NCBI GenBank assembly: GCA_046566185.1
Contig: JBKHXE010000060.1
Span: 1-22,887 of the forward strand
Direction: 5' to 3'
DNA from: SCSIO-59966 sp046566185
Lineage (GTDB): Bacteria; Actinomycetota; Actinomycetes; Actinomycetales; SCSIO-59966
Length of the DNA stretch: 22,887 bases
Numbering within the stretch: the first letter of the stretch is position 1; every line of letters starts with the position of its first letter. Below are positions 1-8,925 of this stretch, in pieces. Both the position numbers and the translations under genes were made by a program. The notes beneath the pieces were generated by a model. The model worked only from the letters and a program-made list of their open reading frames with translations, was not told where the DNA came from and did not search any database.

Positions 1-34
1 TCCGGGTAGTCGGTCCAGGAGGGACGTCAGGGCG

Positions 35-1444
<1,410 letters not shown>

Positions 1445-1452
1445 CCAGAACG

Positions 1453-1977
1453 TCAGCCCAGGAACGTCGTGCCGGCGTAGACGTGAAGGACGGGCACACC
1501 CAGCTCGTCGCGGGCGCGCGACGCCCAGTCGCGGTGGAACGTGTCCTCGACGGCGTGCGGCCGGGTGACGACGACGACCTCGCGCGCGCCGAAGCGCTCG
1601 ACCGCCGAGCGCAGGGCGGGCAGGGGGTCGTCCTCGGTGACCTCACCCGTCGCCTCGACACCGAGCCCCCGCAGCGCCTCCACGGACGCCGCGAGGGCCT
1701 GACCGGCCTCGACCCGCTCCTGCTCGGCGTCCGGCTCCTTTCGGCGCAGCGCGTCGAGCGCCTCACGCAGCCGCAGCAGGCTGAGGTGGTCCACGACGTC
1801 GGCGAGCAGGTTGCGCTCGGTGTCCGCCGGCACGAGCACGCGGTACGTCAGCCGCTCGCCCTCGTGCAGCGCGCTGATCCGGGCGGCGTCCCCGGCGTCG
1901 AGGGCCTCCTCGGTCAGCAGGACGACGGTGTCGGGTGCGGTCGTCGGCGTGTCGTTCACGCGCCGAAGGCTACTCAC
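1453..1977 (-). CDS. hypothetical UspA-like protein
   Basis: A 174-residue protein that I do not recognise as a characterised family. It begins with a short disordered segment, then has beta-strand-like stretches (TVVLLTEEAL, YRVLVPAD), a charged central helix rich in E, R and A (about residues 60-105), and ends with REVVVVTRP and GVPVLHVYAG. This alternating pattern resembles a universal-stress-protein or Rossmann-like fold, but the usual nucleotide-binding GSxG motif is not seen. The GTG start at 1977 overlaps the ligase stop as GTGA (1974-1977), which implies translational coupling. A second in-frame GTG at 1959 is also possible. Its position between a repair ligase and a decarboxylase gives no firm functional hint. 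The coding region is real by packing and codon use; the function is unknown. Confidence 0.75.
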   Translation of the reverse strand: MSSLRRVNDTPTTAPDTVVLLTEEALDAGDAARISALHEGERLTYRVLVPADTERNLLADVVDHLSLLRLREALDALRRKEPDAEQERVEAGQALAASVEALRGLGVEATGEVTEDDPLPALRSAVERFGAREVVVVTRPHAVEDTFHRDWASRARDELGVPVLHVYAGTTFLG

Positions 1978-3035
1978 CGCGCGGCGGTCAGCACCTCGTC
2001 GAGGTCGTAGGCGACCGGGACGTCCAGCTGGTCGTAGGTGCAGGAACGCGGGTCGCGGTCCGGCCGCCAGCGCAGGAACTGCGCGGCGTGGCGCAACCGG
2101 TCGCCCTCGAGCTGGTCGTACTTCACCTCCAGCACCCGCTCCGGACGGAGCCGGACGAACGAGGAGTCCTTGCGCGCGGTGAACCGGTTGGGCTCGCCCT
2201 GGCCGCGGACGACCTCGCCGTCGTCGTCACGCAGCACGTACGGCTCGAGCTCGTCGACGAGCTCGAGGCGGCGCTTGGCGCTGAACGCGGACGCGCCACC
2301 GATCTGGCGCAGGGTGCCGTCGGCGTCGTACAGGCCGAGCAGCAGCGACCCCAGCCCGTGGCCGCTCTTGTGCACGCGGTACCCCACGGCCACGACGTCC
2401 GCCGTCCGCACGTGCTTGACCTTGAGCATCGTCCGCCTGCCCGGGGAGTAGGGCGACGCGGCGGCCTTGGCGACGACGCCGTCGAGCCCGGCTCCCTCGA
2501 ACTCGGCGAACCAGCGCCGCGCCTCCTCGGGGTCCCGGGTCACCTGGGTGAGGTGCACCGGCGCGCGGACGCCGGACAGCGCGCCCTCCAGCCGCTCCCG
2601 GCGCTCGGCGAAGGGCTGGCCGGTCAGGTCGTCGTCGCCGAGCGCCAGCAGGTCGAAGGCGACGAAGGACGCCGGGGTCTCCCCGGCCAGGCGGCGCACC
2701 CGCGAGGCCGCGGGGTGGATGCGCTGCGCGAGGGCCTCCCAGTCGAGCCGCTCGGCACCCGGCGGGCCGCTGCGGACGACGACCTCGCCGTCCACCACGC
2801 AGCGCTCGGGCAGGTGCTCGAGCACGGCGTCGACGAGCTCGGGGAAGTAGCGGGTCAGCGGCTTCTCGCCCCGGCTGCCCAGCTCCACCTCGTCGCCGTC
2901 GCGGAAGACGATGCAGCGGAAGCCGTCCCACTTCGGCTCGTAGACCAGGCCGCCCTGCACCGAGCCCGGGTCGGGCACCTGGGGGACCGACGTGGCGAGC
3001 ATCGGGGACACGGGCGGCATCACGGGCAGGCGCAC
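1974..3035 (-). CDS. ligC: ATP-dependent DNA ligase, LigC type
   Basis: A 353-residue ATP-dependent DNA ligase that would seal nicks or breaks using ATP. The adenylated lysine is K35 in motif I, EPKWDGFR. Motif III is CVVDGEVVV, motif IV is GLDGVVAK and motif V is MLKVKHV, followed by an OB-fold region with DSSFVRLRPERVLEVKYDQ. The length fits stand-alone LigC proteins and there is no polymerase or nuclease domain as in LigD. The GTG start at 3035 (protein start VRLPVMPPVSPMLA) has an AGGA 7 bases upstream and matches the usual family N-terminus. The long upstream extension in frame is arginine-rich noise overlapping the divergent gene. No Ku gene or primase-polymerase gene is visible next to it, so a role in end joining is inferred from family knowledge, not context. 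The stop overlaps the next gene by 4 bases. Confidence 0.93.
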   Translation of the reverse strand: MRLPVMPPVSPMLATSVPQVPDPGSVQGGLVYEPKWDGFRCIVFRDGDEVELGSRGEKPLTRYFPELVDAVLEHLPERCVVDGEVVVRSGPPGAERLDWEALAQRIHPAASRVRRLAGETPASFVAFDLLALGDDDLTGQPFAERRERLEGALSGVRAPVHLTQVTRDPEEARRWFAEFEGAGLDGVVAKAAASPYSPGRRTMLKVKHVRTADVVAVGYRVHKSGHGLGSLLLGLYDADGTLRQIGGASAFSAKRRLELVDELEPYVLRDDDGEVVRGQGEPNRFTARKDSSFVRLRPERVLEVKYDQLEGDRLRHAAQFLRWRPDRDPRSCTYDQLDVPVAYDLDEVLTAAR

Positions 3036-3072
3036 GGGGCCATCCTGCCCCGCGGCACCGACGCCCGCCGGG

Positions 3073-3078
3073 TAGCGT
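3073..3078 (+). promoter_or_regulatory. -10 element of a probable leaderless promoter
   Basis: TAGCGT matches the actinobacterial -10 form TAnnnT and ends 7 bases before the GTG start at 3086. Transcription would therefore begin at or next to the start codon. No ribosome binding site lies before that GTG, which agrees with a leaderless transcript. No clear -35 element is seen. Confidence 0.5.
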
Positions 3079-3085
3079 CGGGCCC

Positions 3086-3496
3086 GTGGCGCTGCGCAGG
3101 AGACGACCGACCGACGGCACGAGCGCCCCGGGGTGGCGTCCCCTGGCCGCGCTGCTGGGCGTCGCCGGCGTCCTGCACCTCGTGCGTCCGGAGCCCTTCG
3201 CCTCGATCGTGCCGCGGCGGCTCGGCGCCGCGACGCCGTGGGTCTACGGGTCCGGAGCGGCCGAGCTGGCCTGCGCGGCCGCCCTCGTCGCACCGGCGAC
3301 CCGCCGCACCGGAGCCCTCGCCACGGCCGCCCTGTTCGTGGCCGTCTACCCCGCGAACGTGCAGATGGCGGTCAGCGCCCTCCGTTCCTCGCGCGCGACC
3401 ACGGCGTACCGGGCGGTCGCGCTCGGACGGCTGCCGCTGCAGGTGCCGCTCGTGCTGTGGGCGCTGCGCGTGGCGCGTGCGGGGGAGCGTCGGTGA
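3086..3496 (+). CDS. DoxX-like membrane protein
   Basis: A 136-residue membrane protein of the DoxX/MauE-like kind. The first membrane segment (about residues 19-33) runs into HLVRPEPFASIVPR, a motif typical of this small family. Then come the segment around YGSGAAELACAAALVAP (54-70), a third at ALATAALFVAVYPANVQMA (78-95) and a fourth at PLQVPLVLWALRVA (117-130). The exact role is unknown; members sit in the cytoplasmic membrane and some are linked to redox or quinone chemistry. The GTG start has a TAGCGT -10 element 7 bases upstream and no ribosome binding site, suggesting a leaderless message. The stop overlaps the start of the alpha/beta hydrolase gene as GTGA (3493-3496), so the two are co-transcribed. 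Confidence 0.8.
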   Translation: MALRRRRPTDGTSAPGWRPLAALLGVAGVLHLVRPEPFASIVPRRLGAATPWVYGSGAAELACAAALVAPATRRTGALATAALFVAVYPANVQMAVSALRSSRATTAYRAVALGRLPLQVPLVLWALRVARAGERR

Positions 3497-4677
3497 GCGG
3501 CGCGGTGCGCCCGTTCCTGCGGGCCGCCGTCCGGGGTGCCGCCGTCGGCGGCGGGCTGGCCCTCGTGGCCGGGGCCGCGACGTCCAGCGCCGCCGCGTAC
3601 TTCGCGCGGCGCGTGGTGACGCCCGACCGGCACCGGCCGGACGACGTCGAGGTGCTCTCCGTGGGGGCGGGCACGGTGACGCTGCGCGCGGACGCCGAGA
3701 CGACCCGTCCTGGCCGGTACGGCCTCTGGCTGCGGGGCGGTGAGGGGCACGCGCGGCTCGGGGAGGTGCTCGAGACCGACGAGGCCGGCCGCACCGTCAC
3801 GCGGCGCCTGCTCGGCGTCGACTCGGGGAAGGTCGTCGCCGGGCCCGCCCGGTGGAACCAGTACTACTTCGCCGGCCCACCGTCGTCCAGCGTCGGCCTG
3901 GCCCACCAGGACGTGGTCGTGCGCTCGGACGCCGGCGACCTGCCCACCTGGTTCGTGCCGCCGTCGCCGGACGTCGCCCGGCGTGACACGTGGGCGGTGC
4001 TCGTGCACGGCCGCGGCGCGACGCGGGAGGAGTGCCTGCGCGCCCTGCCGCTGCTGCACCGCCTCGGGGTGCCGGCGCTCGTGCCGAGCTACCGCAACGA
4101 CCCGGACGGTCCGTCGACGCACGGCGGGCGGCTGCACCTCGGGGACACCGAGTGGCAGGACGTCGAGGCGACCGTGCTGCGCGCGCTCGACGCGGGGGCC
4201 CGCGAGGTGCTGCTCTTCGGTTGGTCCATGGGCGGGGCGATCGTGCTGCAGCACGTGTCGCGGTCGTGGACGGCGGACCGGGTGCGGGCCCTCGTGCTCG
4301 ACGCCCCGGTCATCGACTGGCGGATGGTGCTCGACCACCACGCGCGCCTGAACAGGCTGCCGCGACCGGTGGGGCGTCTCGGTCTGGCGATGCTCGGGCA
4401 CCGGTCGGCGCGCCGCGTCGTCGGCGTCGACGGTCCGGTGGACCTGCGCCGGATGGACTGGGTGACGCGGGCATCCGAGCTACGCCTGCCGGTGCTCATC
4501 GTGCACAGCGAGGACGACGAGTTCGTGCCGGTGGGCCCGTCACGGATGCTCGCCGAGCTGCGCCCCGACCTGGTGACGTTCGTGCCGTTCGGCGGGGCCC
4601 GGCACACCAAGGAGTGGAACGTCGACCCCGACCGGTGGGAGCGCGAGGTCGCCCGGTTCCTGCTGCAGCACCTCTGA
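3493..4677 (+). CDS. alpha/beta hydrolase, membrane-anchored
   Basis: A 394-residue serine hydrolase. Residues 11-38 form an alanine/glycine-rich hydrophobic stretch that is probably an N-terminal membrane anchor or uncleaved signal. A beta-rich region follows (about 50-160), then the hydrolase domain: oxyanion motif VHGRG (171-175), nucleophile elbow GWSMGG with S245, acid residue D341 or D342 in HSEDDEFVP, and H371 in GGARHTKEW. The order and spacing fit a complete catalytic triad. The substrate is unknown; related proteins are annotated as esterases or peptidases. The GTG start overlaps the previous stop as GTGA. It is convergent with the LmeA-like gene, with only 6 bases between the two stop codons. 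Confidence 0.88.
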   Translation: MSGAVRPFLRAAVRGAAVGGGLALVAGAATSSAAAYFARRVVTPDRHRPDDVEVLSVGAGTVTLRADAETTRPGRYGLWLRGGEGHARLGEVLETDEAGRTVTRRLLGVDSGKVVAGPARWNQYYFAGPPSSSVGLAHQDVVVRSDAGDLPTWFVPPSPDVARRDTWAVLVHGRGATREECLRALPLLHRLGVPALVPSYRNDPDGPSTHGGRLHLGDTEWQDVEATVLRALDAGAREVLLFGWSMGGAIVLQHVSRSWTADRVRALVLDAPVIDWRMVLDHHARLNRLPRPVGRLGLAMLGHRSARRVVGVDGPVDLRRMDWVTRASELRLPVLIVHSEDDEFVPVGPSRMLAELRPDLVTFVPFGGARHTKEWNVDPDRWEREVARFLLQHL

Positions 4678-4678
4678 C

Positions 4679-4693
4679 CGGCCTCAGCGGCCG
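4679..4693. terminator. short hairpin between two convergent genes
   Basis: CGGCC (4679-4683) pairs with GGCCG (4689-4693) around a 5-base loop that contains the stop codon of the minus-strand gene. The stem is only 5 base pairs and there is no T run on either strand, so termination here is a weak inference. Confidence 0.25.
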
Positions 4694-5340
4694 AGTGCCA
4701 CGTCCCGCCCCTCGAGGTGGGCGGCGAACCCCTGCTCCGTCACGGACACCCGCTGCAGCACCAGGCTGGGGGGCAGGCCCTCGACCGGCTGGCGGACGGT
4801 CACGAGCCGGGCCGCCGCGCTGCCCAGGGCCTCCTCGAGCCACGCCGGCCCGCCCACGTCCACCGAGGCCGGCTCGGCCACCACCAGGCCGTCCTGCGCG
4901 CGGACCGTGGCGGTGGCGGACAGGTCGACGGCGCGGCCGAGCAGCGTGACCGTCCGCGTGATGCGCAGCCGCTCGCCGGCCGGGGCGAGCGTGGTGCCCG
5001 GGCCGACCTGGGCGGCGACGACGTCGAAGGGGACGACGGCGTCCACCGTCAGCGAGCCGGCCACCAGGCCCTGCTCGCCGAGGAGCACGTCGCCGGCCCG
5101 CATCCGGACGTCGTGCAGCCGGCCGTTCTCGGTCAGCACGTCGGACGCCTCGAGGTCCATGTCGGCGAGCCACAGCTCGCCGGGGGCGACGTCGGCCGGC
5201 GCGGCCGTCGGGCGCTCCCCAGGCGCCGGTGTGGCACCCGGCGCGTCGCTGGCGGGGCGGCTGACCGCCACGAGCAGCACGGCGAGCGCCACCACGAGCG
5301 CCGCCGCGACCACCAGCACGGCGGCGCCCGCCCTCCTCAC
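4684..5340 (-). CDS. LmeA-like (DUF2993) phospholipid-binding protein
   Basis: A 218-residue envelope protein. Residues 4-27 are a hydrophobic membrane anchor or signal segment, followed by a proline/alanine-rich linker (29-52). The rest resembles the DUF2993/LmeA family: ELWLADMDLEASDVLTENGRL, VRMRAGDVLL, SLTVDAVVPFDVVAAQVG, then a second half ending QRVSVTEQGFAAHLEGRDVAL. In mycobacteria LmeA binds phospholipid and supports lipomannan elongation in the periplasm; the same role here is inference. The GTG start at 5340 overlaps the previous stop as GTGA (5337-5340), and AGAGGA lies a few bases upstream. It is the last gene of the rhodanese-sufE-reductase chain, an unusual partner for sulfur and redox genes. 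Confidence 0.78.
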   Translation of the reverse strand: MRRAGAAVLVVAAALVVALAVLLVAVSRPASDAPGATPAPGERPTAAPADVAPGELWLADMDLEASDVLTENGRLHDVRMRAGDVLLGEQGLVAGSLTVDAVVPFDVVAAQVGPGTTLAPAGERLRITRTVTLLGRAVDLSATATVRAQDGLVVAEPASVDVGGPAWLEEALGSAAARLVTVRQPVEGLPPSLVLQRVSVTEQGFAAHLEGRDVALGR

Positions 5341-6110
5341 GACATCCTCTGACGGACCCACCGCGCCAGCAGGGTGCCGTCGCCGTGCAGCAGGTGCGCC
5401 AGCGTCATCGGCAGGCCCAGCGGCGGCCCGTGGACGATGCGCGGCGCCTCGCCGCCGGTGACCACCGGGGAGGTGGTCAGGCACAGCTCGTCGAGGAGCC
5501 CGGCGGAGGCGACGTCCCCCAGCAGCGACGGGCCCCCCTCGCACAGCACCCGGCCGAGGCCGCGCTCGGCGAGCGCGTCCAGCGCACGCCGCAGGTCGAC
5601 GTCCTCGTCGCCGGCGACGACGACGTTGTCGGGCCCCGCCGCGTCGCGCAGCCGTGCCAGCGCGTCGTCCCCGGCGGCCCGGCACGTCACGCACAGCGCC
5701 GGGCGGTCGCCGTCGAACAACCCCTGGTCCAGCGGCACGTTGCCGCGTCGGGTGACGACCGCCAGGGCCGGGGCCGGGGGCTGTCCGCCGGCCTCCCGGC
5801 GGCGGGCCAGGGCGGGTCGGGCCTTCGGTGGCCCGTACCGCTCGGCGCGCACGGTGCCGGCGCCGGCCAGCACGACGTCCGCCAGCGACCGCAGCAGCAC
5901 GAAGACGCGGACGTCGGCCGGGGTGCTGATCGACCCGCTGAGGCCGTCGCCGCCGGACGCCGCGCCGTCCAGGGTCGTCACCATGTTCGCGCGCAGCCAG
6001 CGCGGCCCCGGGCAGGCGTAAAGCCCGGCGAGGACCTCCTCGGTCTCGTCGGGCTCCACCACCTGGCCGTGCCGCTCGGCCGGCCACAGCACGTGCAGGG
6101 GGACGCTCAC
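5337..6110 (-). CDS. pyrimidine reductase (RibD C-terminal domain) family protein
   Basis: A 257-residue protein of the RibD C-terminal/dihydrofolate-reductase-like family, which uses NADPH to reduce pyrimidine or related substrates. Visible family features are RANMVTTLDGAASG (about 40-53), DVVLAGAGTVRAERYGPP, and CEGGPSLLGD, the glycine-rich nucleotide-binding turn. The N-terminal RibD deaminase domain is absent, so this is the stand-alone reductase form common in actinobacteria. A true riboflavin-pathway role is uncertain because no other rib gene is in view. The GTG start at 6110 overlaps the SufE stop as GTGA (6107-6110), and its own stop overlaps the LmeA-like start. It sits third in a four-gene minus-strand chain. 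Confidence 0.86.
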   Translation of the reverse strand: MSVPLHVLWPAERHGQVVEPDETEEVLAGLYACPGPRWLRANMVTTLDGAASGGDGLSGSISTPADVRVFVLLRSLADVVLAGAGTVRAERYGPPKARPALARRREAGGQPPAPALAVVTRRGNVPLDQGLFDGDRPALCVTCRAAGDDALARLRDAAGPDNVVVAGDEDVDLRRALDALAERGLGRVLCEGGPSLLGDVASAGLLDELCLTTSPVVTGGEAPRIVHGPPLGLPMTLAHLLHGDGTLLARWVRQRMS

Positions 6111-6555
6111 CCCGCGATCTTCTCGCCCACCTGCCGCTTGATGCGCGCCAGCATCCCCGCCATCCCTCGCAGCCGCAGGGGGCTGACGGCCTCCTCGAGG
6201 CCCAGGCGCGCGTAGACGTCGTTCGGGACGGCGAGCACCTCGCGGGCCGTCAGCCCGTCGAGGCCCTCGCGCAGGATGCCGGCGAAGCCGCGGGTCGTCG
6301 GGGCCTCGGCCGGTGCGGAGAAGAACAGGCGCACCACCGCGTCGTCCCCGCCGCCCTCGACCTCGGTGACGAGGAAGATCGGCGACTGGCACTCCGGCAC
6401 CGGCTCGAGCAGCTCGGGGTGGTCCGCGTACCGGGCGGGCAGCGGGGGCAGCTCGCGGCTGAACTCGAGCAGCAGCTGGAGGCGGTCCTGCGTGCCCACC
6501 GCGGTGAAGTCCTCGACGATCTCGGCCAGACCGCCGGGCAGGCCGTCGGTGGCGG

Positions 6556-6559
<4 letters not shown>
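6107..6559 (-). CDS. sufE: SufE family Fe-S cluster assembly protein
   Basis: A 150-residue SufE-family protein, which accepts sulfur as a persulfide from a cysteine desulfurase and passes it to the Fe-S scaffold. The acceptor cysteine is C57 in the motif VPECQSPIFLV. Family features around it include LLEFSRELPPLP upstream, and VVRLFFSAPAEAPTTRGFAGIL and VPNDVYARLGLEEAVSPLRLRG downstream. Length is normal for the family. The GTG start at 6559 overlaps the rhodanese stop as GTGA (6556-6559); the longer reading frame upstream is an out-of-frame shadow of the rhodanese gene. Its partner desulfurase is not in this window, but the adjacent sulfurtransferase suggests a shared sulfur-transfer role. 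Confidence 0.93.
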
Positions 6560-7455
<896 letters not shown>

Positions 7456-7567
7456 GGGGGCTCACCTCCTGCGTCGAGTGCGTCGGCGTTCTCGGCGATC
7501 CTCTCACCGCGCGCTGCCCCGGGCTGCCCGGGGGCCGCATCCCGGGATCGGTCCGGACCCGGCGCAC

Positions 7568-7573
7568 TACGCT
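7568..7573 (+). promoter_or_regulatory. -10 element of a probable leaderless promoter
   Basis: TACGCT matches TAnnnT and ends 7 bases before the GTG start at 7581. No ribosome binding site is present between them, so the zapE-like message probably begins at its start codon. No convincing -35 element was found. Confidence 0.5.
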
Positions 7574-7580
7574 GCCCGGC

Positions 7581-8645
7581 GTGCACGCCTCGGGGCCGCA
7601 GCGCCTGGTCGACCGGCACCCCGCGCTGGGCGCCGAGCGGCTGCTGGCCGAGCTCGTGCCGCCGCCCCGCTTCGCCGAGGTCTCCTTCGCGTCCTACGTG
7701 CCCGACCCGGCCCGACCGACGCAGGCCGAGGCGGTGTCACGCCTGCAGGCGTTCGCGTCCCGGGTGGCCGACGGCGGCGGGTCGACCCGGTCGCGGCGGA
7801 CCTCCTGGCTGGGCGGCCGGCGCCGGACGACGGGCGCCGGGCGGTCGGGCGTGTACCTCGACGGCGGATTCGGCGTCGGGAAGACCCACCTGCTGGCGTC
7901 CCTCTGGCACGCCGTGCCGGGGGAGAAGCGGTTCGGCACGTTCGTCGAGTACACCAACCTCGTCGGGGCGCTCGGGTTCCGCCCCGCCGTCGAGGCGTTG
8001 TCGACCAGCAGGCTCGTGTGCATCGACGAGTTCGAGCTCGACGACCCCGGCGACACCGTGCTGATGGCGCGGTTGCTGCGCGAGCTCGCGGACGCCGGGG
8101 CCGCGCTCGCGGCGACCTCGAACACGCTGCCCGACGCCCTGGGCGAGGGCCGCTTCGCCGCCGACGACTTCCTGCGCGAGATCCAGTCCGTGGCAGGCCA
8201 TTTCGACATCGTGCGCATCGACGGCGACGACTACCGGCACCGCGGCCTCCCCTCGCCGCCCCCGCCCGCCCCCGACGACGAGGTCGTCGAGCAGGCCCGC
8301 GCGCTCGGCGACGGCGCCGTCCTCGACGACTTCGGTGACCTGCTGGCCCACCTCGCGACCGTGCACCCGAGCCGCTACGGCGCGCTGCTCGACCACGTCG
8401 ACGCCGTGTTCTGGACCGGAGTGCGCCCGGTGACCGACCAGAACGTGGCGCTGCGCCTCGTCGTGCTCGCCGACCGCCTCTACGACCGCGACCTGCCGCT
8501 CGTCGCCTCCGGCGTCCCGCTGGACCGGGTCTTCACCGAGGAGATGCTGCGCGGGGGGTACCGGAAGAAGTACCGCCGCGCCGTCTCGCGGCTCACGGCC
8601 CTCGCCCGCGAGGGACACGGCGACGCCGCCCGCGGCGAGGGCTGA
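7581..8645 (+). CDS. zapE: ZapE/AFG1 family P-loop ATPase
   Basis: A 354-residue AAA+-like ATPase of the AFG1/ZapE family. Walker A is GGFGVGKTH (95-103) and Walker B is LVCIDEFELDDPGD (145-158), the latter carrying the DEFE signature typical of this family. The sensor region is AATSNTLPDAL, and the sequence then gives RFAADDFLREIQSVAGHFDIVRIDGDDYRHR, also characteristic. In E. coli ZapE acts on the Z ring; the mitochondrial relative AFG1 is linked to respiratory complex quality control. Which applies here is unknown. The GTG start has a TACGCT -10 element 7 bases upstream and appears leaderless. It is divergent from the rhodanese operon across 125 bases and convergent with treZ. Confidence 0.9.
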   Translation: MHASGPQRLVDRHPALGAERLLAELVPPPRFAEVSFASYVPDPARPTQAEAVSRLQAFASRVADGGGSTRSRRTSWLGGRRRTTGAGRSGVYLDGGFGVGKTHLLASLWHAVPGEKRFGTFVEYTNLVGALGFRPAVEALSTSRLVCIDEFELDDPGDTVLMARLLRELADAGAALAATSNTLPDALGEGRFAADDFLREIQSVAGHFDIVRIDGDDYRHRGLPSPPPPAPDDEVVEQARALGDGAVLDDFGDLLAHLATVHPSRYGALLDHVDAVFWTGVRPVTDQNVALRLVVLADRLYDRDLPLVASGVPLDRVFTEEMLRGGYRKKYRRAVSRLTALAREGHGDAARGEG

Positions 8646-8676
8646 GACGGCCGGGTGACGACGGGGAGGAACGCTG

Positions 8677-8925
8677 GTGATCCTCACGCTCCGGGTCGCG
8701 CCCGACGGCTCGCCGTTCCTCCCCGTCGGCACGGTGGCCCGGCGTCGGGGGCGTGCAGCCGCAGGTGCTAGCGGGACGGCGAGGCCACACCTCGCAGGAC
8801 GGCGACGGACTCACCGGGCAGCAGCACACAGCCGTCGCGGATCGCGACGTCCCTGTCCCAGGCGGCGAGCAGCTCCCCTGCCGGGACGTCCAGCGGGAGG
8901 GCGCGCGGCTGGGCGCCGAGGTTGA
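8677..8925 (+). other. possible small reading frame of unknown status
   Basis: In the 122-base gap between the convergent zapE and treZ genes a GTG at 8677 follows a good ribosome binding site (GGGAGG, 7 bases upstream). The first residues read VILTLRVAPDGSPFLPVGTVA, which look protein-like, but the frame then becomes arginine/alanine-rich and overlaps the treZ 3' end antisense. The protein-like part is only about 20-30 codons. It could be a remnant of a lost gene, a frameshifted small gene or chance. I do not recognise it. Confidence 0.2.

Noticed and set aside
1..34. Possible end or start of another gene at the left edge
   Set aside because: Only 34 bases lie beyond the decarboxylase stop, with no start signal or recognisable peptide, so nothing can be called.
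3036..3293. N-terminal extension of the ligase back to 3293
   Set aside because: The extension is arginine-rich noise overlapping the divergent DoxX-like gene. The GTG at 3035 has a ribosome binding site and the family N-terminus.
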